Assembly (NCBI GenBank): GCA_964572045.1
Contig: CAZNEI010000040.1
Coordinates: 1 to 22,333, forward strand
Direction: 5' to 3'
Origin: CBDCKR01 sp964572045
GTDB taxonomy: Bacteria > Gemmatimonadota > Gemmatimonadetes > Longimicrobiales > Gaopeijiaceae
DNA length: 22,333 nucleotides
Below are positions 1 through 6,522 of the stretch, in pieces. The notes under the pieces are model-generated. The model did no database searches, was not told the origin of the DNA, and worked only from the letters and a program-made list of their open reading frames with translations. A program made the position numbers and the translations under genes. Positions within the stretch are counted from its first letter, which is position 1, and the number at the start of each line of letters is the position of its first letter.

Positions 1-1
1 T

Positions 2-220
2 TCGCAAAACAAGAAAACCACCACTTTCAACCGTCCACTAAATCGAGTAACCCCAAAGACCCTGCCCGGAGCCGAGACCTTCCTCCGGCCCGACCTCACC
101 TTCGAGACCCTCGACCAGCTCGCCGCGGCCGCCAGCGACCTCGATGCCGCCCAAGCCGTCCAGCGCGCACGCAGTAAGCTCCTCCGCACCGTCGGCCAAA
201 CCGGCAGCTCAGCCGCATGA
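2..220 (+). CDS. C-terminal part of an unidentified protein (truncated by window edge)
   Basis: The frame is open from base 2 to a TGA at 218-220, giving about 72 residues with no start inside the window. The last 50 residues are rich in Leu, Ala, Asp and Arg and look helical (FETLDQLAAAASDLDAAQAV, then an Arg/Lys patch), with strongly C-ending codons that suggest real coding. The first 17 or so codons are clearly more AT-rich (Lys, Thr, Asn codons) than the rest of the window. I do not recognise the family. It could be the tail of a mobile-element protein, because the other end of the window carries an insertion-sequence-like end, but nothing in the residues proves this. Confidence 0.45.
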   Translation, partial: SQNKKTTTFNRPLNRVTPKTLPGAETFLRPDLTFETLDQLAAAASDLDAAQAVQRARSKLLRTVGQTGSSAA

Positions 221-459
221 TCCGCCTCGCGCCAGCCGCAGACTCCCCCCGGACCCTCCCGCCACGCCGAGATCCCCCGGCTCACCGGTTGCCCCTCTCC
301 CTGCCCATGGAGATAATGAAATCCCATCAACCACCACTCGCCCCGTGCTCGGGCCTCACCCCTCAGAACCCCATCGAGTTCGGGCTCATCTCCGTATTGG
401 AAACGACTCCGGCGGGCTCCGTCCGCTCGGGCTGGCGTGGTGACGGCGAAACGGAGTCC
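221..459. other. Non-coding stretch, no gene recognised
   Basis: Between the left partial gene and the promoter at 460 I see no supported gene. A long frame running into pheA is open here, but its translation lacks family similarity and it has no ribosome site. The sequence is C-rich on the plus strand and probably holds the 3' end of the upstream transcript. Confidence 0.4.
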
Positions 460-489
460 TTGACATGCCGGGATCTCCCCGATAAGTAT
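460..489 (+). promoter_or_regulatory. Candidate sigma-70-type promoter
   Basis: A perfect -35 TTGACA lies at 460-465. A -10-like GATAAG sits at 481-486 (15-bp spacer), or AAGTAT at 484-489 (18-bp spacer). Neither -10 is ideal, but the -35 is exact in a very GC-rich background. Transcription would begin near 493-497 and meet an intrinsic terminator about 150 bases later. Confidence 0.5.
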
Positions 490-492
490 CGC

Positions 493-646
493 TGCCATGA
501 ACGAGTGTCTCGCTCCAAACGGTCGATTTACCGGCTTGGCCCTCGAGCCGTTGCCAGGCGTGTGGTCGGAGGTGCGCGTGCTGTAGCCGCAGAGCCGACC
601 CCTGAGCGAACCGACGCCCCTGGCACTCCGCCGGGGCGTTTTTTTT
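493..646 (+). ncRNA. Candidate short structured transcript or pheA leader RNA
   Basis: This interval lies between a promoter candidate and an intrinsic terminator, 18 bases before pheA. Visible pairings are CGGCT 532-536 with AGCCG 546-550, GGTCGG 564-569 with CCGACC 595-600 (with an inner TGCG/CGCA pair), and the terminator stem 613-640. A second CCGAC at 611-615 could compete for GTCGG and touch the base of the terminator, which would allow attenuation. It also contains a 29-codon reading frame, 497-586, beginning almost at the predicted transcript start. No tRNA, SRP, tmRNA or T-box signature is present. Whether it is an independent small RNA or a leader is undecided. Confidence 0.35.
613..646 (+). 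terminator. Intrinsic terminator upstream of pheA
   Basis: GACGCCCC at 613-620 pairs with GGGGCGTT at 633-640 around a 12-nt loop, and the run of T from 639 to 646 follows directly. This is the clearest rho-independent terminator in the window. It sits only 18 bases before the pheA start, so it either ends a separate short RNA or attenuates pheA. Confidence 0.75.
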
Positions 647-650
647 GGTC

Positions 651-655
651 GAGGA
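651..655 (+). promoter_or_regulatory. Ribosome binding site that fixes the pheA start
   Basis: GAGGA at 651-655 lies 8 bases before GTG 664. This supports the GTG over the far upstream ATG at 217 in the same open frame. Confidence 0.65.
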
Positions 656-663
656 ATTTCTCA

Positions 664-1554
664 GTGACAAAGAAAGAGGCAGCCCCGTCCGCGGGGCGAG
701 AGGATCGGTGCCGGGCGACGGGCGTCTCGATCCAAGGCGAGGCCGGGTCGTTCAGCCACGAGGCGGCCCGCCAACTCTTCGGAGGCAACGTCGAGCTCCG
801 GCCCTGCCGGTCCTTCGACGAGGCGTTCGAGTGCGTGCTGGACGCCACCGTCGATCGGACGGTGATTCCGGTCGAGAACGCTCTCGCGGGTCCGGTGGTG
901 GAGTCCCTGGATCTCTTATGGGCCACGGGCCTCGAGGTCCTGGGCGAGACGCGCGTCCGGATCCGTCTGTCCCTCGCCGCGCCTCCCGGCACCCTCCTCG
1001 AGGAGGTGCGGCGCGTGGCCTCGCACCCGGTGGCACTAAAGCAGTGTCGCGGCCTCTTCGACCAGAACCCTCTCATGGAGCCGCTTGTCGTCTACGATAC
1101 GGCGGGCAGTGTGAGGGACCTGATGGGCGGCCGCGCCGACTATGACGCAGCGATCGGATCGCCGCTGGCCGCGGAGCTGTATGGTGCGGACGTGCTGATC
1201 GAGGGCGTGGAGGACGATCATCGCAACTACACCCGCTTCTTCGAGCTGGCCGCGCCTGGGGCGACGGAAGGGTCGGCGGCGCGTGCGGACTGCGCCGCCG
1301 TGGCGGTCGTGGTCCGCAACGAACCGGGAGGGCTGTACGAGGTGCTCGACGTCTTCGTCCGCCACGGCGTGAACATGACCCAGATCGTCGCACGTCCTAT
1401 CCGGGGTGCTCCCTGGCAGTACCGGTTCTATATGGAGGTCCGTGCAGACGGGCCCCGAGAGCTCACCGAATCGCTACGGGTGCTCGAGGCCACGGCCGAG
1501 GAGACCCGAGTCCTCGGCCGCTACCCGAGGTTCGAGGAGGCTCCCCGGGACTGA
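664..1554 (+). CDS. pheA: Prephenate dehydratase with ACT domain
   Basis: Converts prephenate to phenylpyruvate in phenylalanine biosynthesis (cytoplasmic). The product has 296 residues, the usual size for a stand-alone enzyme. A short basic N-tail is followed by the dehydratase domain (about 21-195), with GEAGSFSHEAA near the start, IPVENALAGPV, and the family signature ending in Thr190-Arg-Phe (NYTRF). An ACT domain follows at about 213-290. Two Phe-binding motifs of the ACT domain differ from the usual forms: GAL is GGL (222-224) and ESRP is VARP (242-245). Feedback control by Phe may therefore differ. The GTG start at 664 is chosen for its GAGGA site and because family similarity begins just after it. 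The gene stands alone, with an intrinsic terminator directly upstream that may attenuate it. Confidence 0.9.
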   Translation: MTKKEAAPSAGREDRCRATGVSIQGEAGSFSHEAARQLFGGNVELRPCRSFDEAFECVLDATVDRTVIPVENALAGPVVESLDLLWATGLEVLGETRVRIRLSLAAPPGTLLEEVRRVASHPVALKQCRGLFDQNPLMEPLVVYDTAGSVRDLMGGRADYDAAIGSPLAAELYGADVLIEGVEDDHRNYTRFFELAAPGATEGSAARADCAAVAVVVRNEPGGLYEVLDVFVRHGVNMTQIVARPIRGAPWQYRFYMEVRADGPRELTESLRVLEATAEETRVLGRYPRFEEAPRD

Positions 1555-1802
1555 ACGCCGACTCCGGCCGCCGACTTCGTCCTCCCTCGTCCCGTCCGTG
1601 TTCCGTGCAGCGAGCCCTGCGAGTGAGGTGATCTCGGGTGCCGGCGTCAGATGCCGTCCCGAGCGAAGCTCACGGAAGCTTCGACCTCAACGGCGCTCCG
1701 CCCCTCGCGGTCCCGCGTTGCGCCGGCTCGTACCGACCACCGAGTCTTGCTCCGCTCCGTGATCGGTCCCAGCATCACTGTGTGCCCCACCCTGGAGGGA
1801 CG
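1555..1802 (+). other. Intergenic region between pheA and the FG-GAP lipoprotein
   Basis: 248 bases without a convincing gene. A small perfect hairpin lies at 1664-1683 (CGAAGCT pairing with AGCTTCG, 6-nt loop) with no T-run, possibly a transcript end or processing signal for pheA. I see no strong promoter. Confidence 0.4.
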
Positions 1803-3314
1803 ATGCGCGCACTCACTCCGCTTCTCCTGATCGCGGCATCGGCCTGCGGATCCGTTGATCGATCGGCGAGCTCGCAGGCGGGGGCGCCCGGAGTCGCGGA
1901 GCCGGCGTTCGGGGCCGTCCAGCCCGAGGTCCTCGGGGAGCCGGGTGCCCTGACCAACGCCTGGGCCGACATCGACGAGGACGGTGACCTGGACCTCTTC
2001 GTAGGGTTCGCCGGTCGCCCGAACCGCATGTACCGGAACGACAACGGTGTGCTCGTGGAGGTGGCGGCCGAGGTGGGTCTCGCCGACGAGCGCCCGACCC
2101 GCACGTCGTCGTGGGGTGACTTCGATTCGGACGGAGACGCGGATCTGCTGCTAGGCTTCGCGGGCGGCGGTGGCCCGGTCACCCGACTTTACCGCAACGA
2201 CGCGGGAGCGTTCACGAACGTGGCGTCCGAAGTCGGTCTCGAACTCGCCGAGGGCACCACGCGGCAGGCCAGCTGGGTGGACTACGATGCCGACGGCGAT
2301 CTGGACCTCTTCCTCGCCCTCCGGGATCGCAGCAACGCGCTGTATGCCAACCAGGACGGCCTCTTCCGAGATGTCGCCGAAGCCGTGGGTCTCGGCGTTT
2401 CGCACAGGAGCGTCGGTGCCGTCTGGTTCGACTACCAGGAGGACGGCGACCTCGACCTGCTCGTCGCCAACATGGACGGCGATCCCAACGCCCTCTACCA
2501 GAACGAGGGGGGCCGCTTCACCGACGTGGCCGTGGCGGCCGGGGTCGAGGACGGAGGCAGAGGCCTCGCCGACGAGGCGCGGGGCACGGTGCGCCCGTGC
2601 GTTGTCGACTACGACAATGACGGGCTCCTCGATCTCTTCATGGCGAACTACGGTCCGAACGCGCTCTATCGCAACGAGGGAGGAGGCCGCTTCCGCGACG
2701 TGGCGCCCGAGCTCGGGCTCGACATCGACGCGCGCTACGACGCGTGTGAGTTCGGCGACTTCGATCACGATGGCCGCATCGACCTGTTCGTGAACGGCAC
2801 CTTCACCGGCGGCACGCAGTACCGTGATTACCTGTTCCGCAACACAGGTGGGCGGTTTGCGGACGTGACGCCGGCGGAGCTACTCGCCGTGGACGCCGAC
2901 CACGGCGTCCAGTGGGTGGACTTCGACCAGGACGGAGCGTTGGACCTCTCGCTGACAGGGGTTACGGAGGCGGGAATGCACCACGTGATGCGCAACCTCA
3001 TGGCTCCCGAACTCAAGGGTCGCTCCGTTCAGGTGCGGGTCGTCGACCGAGAGGGGTACGCGACGAGGGCCGGCGCCGAAGTGCGGGTCTACACGGCCGG
3101 GTCGCGGAGGCTTCTCGGTACGCGCCTCCTCGACACGGGCTCGGGCTACGACTCCCAGAGCGTCCGCCCCGTCCACTTCGGCCTGGACGCGGACGGGCGT
3201 GTCGACATCGAAGTCGTGTTCCCGGGCAGCGGAGTGCGAGAGGTGACGCAAGTGAGGGATATCGATCCGGCCGCCCATGTCGGGCGGCCGGTGACGGTCA
3301 TGCTGGCCCGATAG
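1803..3314 (+). CDS. FG-GAP/VCBS repeat lipoprotein with ASPIC/UnbV C-terminal domain
   Basis: Predicted surface or periplasmic lipoprotein of 503 residues. The N-terminus is a short lipoprotein signal ending in ASAC, with Cys15 as the lipid-bearing residue. Seven repeats follow, each with a calcium-binding-type loop such as DEDGDLDLF, DSDGDADLL, DADGDLDLF, QEDGDLDLL, DNDGLLDLF, DHDGRIDLF or DQDGALDLS. Most are followed by LYxNxxGxFxDVAxxxGL. This is the classic FG-GAP/VCBS beta-propeller pattern. The last 100 residues fit the ASPIC/UnbV domain (GAEVRVYTAG, then SGYDSQS and HFGL). The start is the ATG preceded by GGAGGGA (1794-1800). The ligand is unknown; relatives are usually extracellular adhesion-like or carbohydrate-associated proteins. 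The next gene, 61 bases on, is unrelated. Confidence 0.85.
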   Translation: MRALTPLLLIAASACGSVDRSASSQAGAPGVAEPAFGAVQPEVLGEPGALTNAWADIDEDGDLDLFVGFAGRPNRMYRNDNGVLVEVAAEVGLADERPTRTSSWGDFDSDGDADLLLGFAGGGGPVTRLYRNDAGAFTNVASEVGLELAEGTTRQASWVDYDADGDLDLFLALRDRSNALYANQDGLFRDVAEAVGLGVSHRSVGAVWFDYQEDGDLDLLVANMDGDPNALYQNEGGRFTDVAVAAGVEDGGRGLADEARGTVRPCVVDYDNDGLLDLFMANYGPNALYRNEGGGRFRDVAPELGLDIDARYDACEFGDFDHDGRIDLFVNGTFTGGTQYRDYLFRNTGGRFADVTPAELLAVDADHGVQWVDFDQDGALDLSLTGVTEAGMHHVMRNLMAPELKGRSVQVRVVDREGYATRAGAEVRVYTAGSRRLLGTRLLDTGSGYDSQSVRPVHFGLDADGRVDIEVVFPGSGVREVTQVRDIDPAAHVGRPVTVMLAR

Positions 3315-3375
3315 GTCGCCGACGCCGATCGAGCGGGCCTGTGTAGGATCGCCGCGCGGAAAAGGACAGGCTGAG

Positions 3376-4224
3376 ATGGGAGCTACGTTGCAGGACCCCA
3401 ATTACCGCCGGATCTCGGTCTGCCCCGTGACCCCCGTCATCGGTGCGGAGATCGAAGGGCTCGATCTCAACGAGCCGCTCGACGAGGTTGCAATGCGGGA
3501 GATCGAGCTCGCCCTCACCCGGCACCAGGTGATCTTCTTCCGGAACCAGGACATCTCGGTCGAGCGGCAGAAGGCCCTGGGAAGTTGGTTCGGCGAGCTC
3601 GTGGCGCATCCGAACGATCCCGGCCTCGAGGGACATCCGGAGGTCATGGTCATTCACGCCGACCGAAGCTCCAGGCGCGTGGCCGGCGAACGCTGGCACT
3701 CCGACGTGTCCTGCTCGGAGGAGCCGCCCTTCGGATCGATCCTTCGCCTCTTCACAGTGCCCGAATGCGGCGGCGACACCCTCTTCGCCAGCATGTACGC
3801 GGCCTACGATGCTCTGTCGGAACCGATGAAGAGTCTCCTCCAGGCCTTGACGGCGATCCACGACGGGGCTCCCTACTACCGCGAGGTGAATCGGATCCTC
3901 GGTCGGGACGACGGCGGACGCGAGTACCCGAGAGCCGAGCATCCGGTCGTCCGATCGGACCGGGCGACCGGCCGGAAGGCGATCTTCGTCAACGAGCTCT
4001 TCACCACGCGCATCGTGGACCTTCCAAGGGCCGAAAGCGATGCGATCCTGAGCTTCCTCTTCCAGCACGTGCGTCGAGGGGAGTTTCAGTGCCGCTTTCG
4101 GTGGGAGCCCCACTCCATCGCCTTCTGGGACAACCGATGGACGCAGCACCTGGCGATATGGGATTACTGGCCCCGGACCCGCTCCGGATACCGTGTCACG
4201 ATCAAGGGCCAGCGCCCCACGTAG
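3376..4224 (+). CDS. TauD/TfdA-family Fe(II)/2-oxoglutarate dioxygenase
   Basis: Cytoplasmic oxygenase of 282 residues that would couple 2-oxoglutarate decarboxylation to hydroxylation of a small acid, as taurine or 2,4-D dioxygenases do. The facial triad is visible: His108 and Asp110 in WHSDVS, and the distal His258 in DNRWTQHLA. Arg273 in GYRVTIKG is the expected 2-oxoglutarate carboxylate ligand. The N-terminal IGAEIEGLDLNEPL and HQVIFFRNQ segments are typical. AGGA at 3363-3366 lies 9 bases before the ATG. No sulfonate transporter or sulfur genes are nearby, so taurine is not implied. The substrate is unknown; other family members oxidise aryloxyalkanoates, alkyl sulfates or amino-acid derivatives. 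The gene ends convergently against the minus-strand cluster. Confidence 0.88.
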   Translation: MGATLQDPNYRRISVCPVTPVIGAEIEGLDLNEPLDEVAMREIELALTRHQVIFFRNQDISVERQKALGSWFGELVAHPNDPGLEGHPEVMVIHADRSSRRVAGERWHSDVSCSEEPPFGSILRLFTVPECGGDTLFASMYAAYDALSEPMKSLLQALTAIHDGAPYYREVNRILGRDDGGREYPRAEHPVVRSDRATGRKAIFVNELFTTRIVDLPRAESDAILSFLFQHVRRGEFQCRFRWEPHSIAFWDNRWTQHLAIWDYWPRTRSGYRVTIKGQRPT

Positions 4225-4277
4225 CGATCGGCCCCTTCGGCGACGCTCCCTCCGGGGGTGGGGGATCGTTGGACCCG

Positions 4278-4310
4278 CCGCACGACCCTTTCCCTTCAGG
4301 AACCGTGCGG
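4278..4310. terminator. Hairpin between convergent genes
   Basis: CCGCACG at 4278-4284 pairs perfectly with CGTGCGG at 4304-4310 around a 19-nt loop. It lies between the dioxygenase stop and the end of the minus-strand hydrolase gene. There is no T-run on either strand, so termination activity is only inferred from the convergent position. Confidence 0.35.
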
Positions 4311-4326
4311 GGGATGGCAAGCGAGC

Positions 4327-5025
4327 CTAGGGCGGCGGGGCCAACGTGAACGACTCGCCCTGGTCCATCACCCTGGCCTCGAAGCAACCGAGCGTGCCCT
4401 GGCCCTCGCGATGGTGGTAGAGCACTAGCTGATCCGCGTCGATCGGGCGGCCGAATGCCCCGGCGGTGCACCCGAGCCACGGGGTCACGAACGCGATATC
4501 GAGGTCCCGGACCGAAAGGATATGCGACGCGTCCTCGGCATCACCGGCGAAGTACAGACGTAGGCCTCGCCAGGTGACGAGATACGAGTAGTGCTCGGTG
4601 TCCCGGTGTCCCGTCCGATGCGGGACGACGGTGAAGTCGCCGACCTCGATCACTTCCCTGAAATCGATGACGCGCTCCGAGGGGAGATCGTCAGTGATCT
4701 CTGCTGGGCCGATGATGATCCAGTCGCGCTCGAGAAACAGGTCCCTGTCCCAGTGGTCGGGGTGTCGGTGCGAAATGAGGGAGACGACCCTTCCCTCGGA
4801 GGGGAGAGAGGAGGGATCGTAGCTCATGGAGCCGAGTGCGCCCGGCCGGTAGGGAAGGTCGGTGACCAGGGTGGTGCGCCCGTCGGAGAGCTCGAAGCCC
4901 TCGTGGCCGATGAAGCGGATGCGGAGCGCGGGCGACTGCGGTGCGCCGGTCTGGATGACGGTCAGGAGGAGAGCGGCTGAGAGCATGCGACGGTCGAGGG
5001 CGGAAGTCTGGGACCTCCAGAACAT
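4327..5025 (-). CDS. Exported metallo-beta-lactamase-fold hydrolase (UlaG-like)
   Basis: Zinc-dependent hydrolase-fold protein of 232 residues. An N-terminal hydrophobic segment after Arg-Arg (about 14-30, MLSAALLLTVIQTGAPQ) indicates a signal peptide, so it probably acts outside the cytoplasm. The core begins at about 34 (LRIRFIGHEGFEL). The metal motif HxHxDH is present as His86-Arg-His88-Pro-Asp90-His91 (SHRHPDHWD). The later GDAE (Asp162) fits the second metal-bridging Asp position. This resembles the beta-lactamase_2/UlaG branch rather than true beta-lactamases. It starts 18 bases after the stop of the membrane methyltransferase gene, so the two are probably co-transcribed. An alternative start at residue 14 would leave only the hydrophobic part of the signal. 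The substrate is unknown. Confidence 0.82.
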   Translation of the reverse strand: MFWRSQTSALDRRMLSAALLLTVIQTGAPQSPALRIRFIGHEGFELSDGRTTLVTDLPYRPGALGSMSYDPSSLPSEGRVVSLISHRHPDHWDRDLFLERDWIIIGPAEITDDLPSERVIDFREVIEVGDFTVVPHRTGHRDTEHYSYLVTWRGLRLYFAGDAEDASHILSVRDLDIAFVTPWLGCTAGAFGRPIDADQLVLYHHREGQGTLGCFEARVMDQGESFTLAPPP

Positions 5026-5043
5026 ACTGGGGCCCGAGTCCTC

Positions 5044-5508
5044 TCAGATCCAGCGGCGCGTCCGCGCCCGGTATGCCCGATACCGCTCCCTGAACCCGTC
5101 TTCCAGAGCCCGCTCCTCGTGCACGATGAAGCGCCGCGTGATGACCCGGATGAAGAGCGGGACCACGAGAACGGGCCACACCGTGCCGGCCAGCACGACG
5201 CAGCCGACGAGGACCGTCACCATGCTCAAGTAGATGGGATTGCGCGACAGCGAGAATGGGCCGTGAGTGACGAGGGCGGTCGGCTTCTCGAACGGCCGGA
5301 CCGGGGTCTTGCTCCTGTGCAGGAGCCAGGCCGAGGTCGCGCCGAAGGCCACGCCGAGGGCGATCAGCACGGCCCCGCCGTAGGTGGTGGACGGCCGGCT
5401 CAGCCAGCGAAGCTCGGGCAGGAAGTGGTGGAGGCCGGCGATCGCCAACAGCGCCGCGAGGAAGTAGACCGGGGGGTAGAGCCGCGGGGGAGTTCCGGAC
5501 GCGCCCAT
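5044..5508 (-). CDS. Small membrane methyltransferase, isoprenylcysteine carboxyl methyltransferase/PEMT-like
   Basis: Integral membrane protein of 154 residues with three to four hydrophobic helices (about 13-30, 43-62, 92-120). The C-terminal half carries the family signature: HGPFSLSRNPIYLS, where RNPxY contributes to SAM binding, then EERALEDGFRERYRAYRARTRRWI, the conserved Glu-Glu and basic tail. The fold is that of ICMT/phospholipid N-methyltransferase-like proteins; most bacterial members have no known substrate. AAGGGG lies about 8 bases before the ATG. The gene sits between the class IV aminotransferase (96-base gap) and the MBL hydrolase (18-base gap). Confidence 0.82.
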   Translation of the reverse strand: MGASGTPPRLYPPVYFLAALLAIAGLHHFLPELRWLSRPSTTYGGAVLIALGVAFGATSAWLLHRSKTPVRPFEKPTALVTHGPFSLSRNPIYLSMVTVLVGCVVLAGTVWPVLVVPLFIRVITRRFIVHEERALEDGFRERYRAYRARTRRWI

Positions 5509-5604
5509 CGTCAGGCCCCTTGGTCGGCGGTCCGGACTCCGACGCCGAGCCGGCCGTCTCCCTGATCGGGCTCCCCCGATCCGTCCCGGGAGCCCGAAGG
5601 CCGC

Positions 5605-6522
5605 CTACGTGGCGTGCGGTGCGGAAAGGATCTGATATCCACTTGTTCGGGTCTCCTCGGAGAACAGCTCGGAGAGGCGCCGGGTCATGGTGCCTGGCTC
5701 CCCGCTCCCGATCATCCGTCCGTCCAAGGTCGTCACCGCCACCAGCTCGCCCATCGTTCCCGTGCAGAACATCTCGTCGGCGGCGTACGCCTCGGTGAGC
5801 GAGACCCGACGGGCCTCGTGCTCGATCGCGTTCGCCCGACAGAGATCGAGCACGGTACGGCGGGTGATGCCCTGAGGGCACGCCTGGGTCGTGCTCGTGA
5901 ACACGACCTCGTCTCGGACGAAGAAGACGTGCGTGCCGTGCGCCTCGGCGATGAATCCGCTCTTGTCCAGCATCAGTGCCTGATCGGCTCCCGCCAGGTT
6001 CGCCTCGATCTTCGCGAGAATCGACTGGATGAGGTTGTTGTGGTGGATCTTGGGATCGAGGCAGTCGGGCGGAAAGCGGCGCACGGAGCTGGTGATGAAC
6101 GACAGCCCGTCACGGTCGTAGACGGGGGCCTTGAACTCGGGGAGCACGATGAGGGTCGGCCCCGACTGATTCAGGCGCGGATCCATACCCGAGGTGACCT
6201 TCACTCCGCGCGTCAGGGTGAGCCGGATGTGCACGCCGTCGAACATGTCGTTGGCCTCGAGGGTGCGGTGGAGCTCGCGAATGATCTCCTCGTGCGCGGG
6301 AATCTGAGTGAACGCCAGCGCCTTGGCGGAGTCCCGCAGACGGTCCAGGTGCTCGATCAGGCGGAAGATGCGCCCCTCATACAGCCGGAGTCCCTCCCAC
6401 ACTCCGTCGCCTCCCTGGACGGCGCTGTCGAAGGGGCTGATGCCGGCCTTGTCGCGGTGCAGGAGCTCGCCGTTGATGTTGACGATGAGATCGCGGTTCC
6501 GATCGTCAAACTCCTGAAGGAT
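5605..6522 (-). CDS. Class IV PLP aminotransferase (branched-chain or D-amino-acid type), unusual start
   Basis: Transfers amino groups between an amino acid and 2-oxoglutarate. About 305 residues if the conserved N-terminus is included. Family features are the N-terminal VNINGELLHRDKAGISPFDS, GDGVWEGLRLYEGRIFRL, the PLP-binding Lys in LDPKIHHNN (about 158), Glu in IAEAHG, and GITRRTVLDLC. The Asn usual after EGSGS is His here (GTHVFF). The N-terminal block has no in-frame ATG, GTG or TTG. The first standard start is GTG 6402, which would cut away about 40 conserved residues. A strong AGGAGG at 6527-6532 precedes two ATC codons (6525, 6522), so a rare AUC start or a base error is likely; the end given is that guess. 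It overlaps the permease gene end, which suggests coupling. It could be IlvE, D-alanine aminotransferase or ADC-lyase-like. Confidence 0.82.
   Translation of the reverse strand: MLQEFDDRNRDLIVNINGELLHRDKAGISPFDSAVQGGDGVWEGLRLYEGRIFRLIEHLDRLRDSAKALAFTQIPAHEEIIRELHRTLEANDMFDGVHIRLTLTRGVKVTSGMDPRLNQSGPTLIVLPEFKAPVYDRDGLSFITSSVRRFPPDCLDPKIHHNNLIQSILAKIEANLAGADQALMLDKSGFIAEAHGTHVFFVRDEVVFTSTTQACPQGITRRTVLDLCRANAIEHEARRVSLTEAYAADEMFCTGTMGELVAVTTLDGRMIGSGEPGTMTRRLSELFSEETRTSGYQILSAPHAT

Noticed and set aside
497..586. Classical phenylalanine attenuator leader peptide
   Set aside because: Only one Phe codon is present, so ribosome stalling on Phe starvation is not supported.
493..646. T-box, SRP RNA, tmRNA or tRNA
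   Set aside because: None of the conserved cores or T-loop signatures could be found.
217..663. Long in-frame N-terminal extension of pheA from ATG 217
   Set aside because: It crosses a promoter and an intrinsic terminator, its translation has no family similarity, and a good ribosome site precedes GTG 664.
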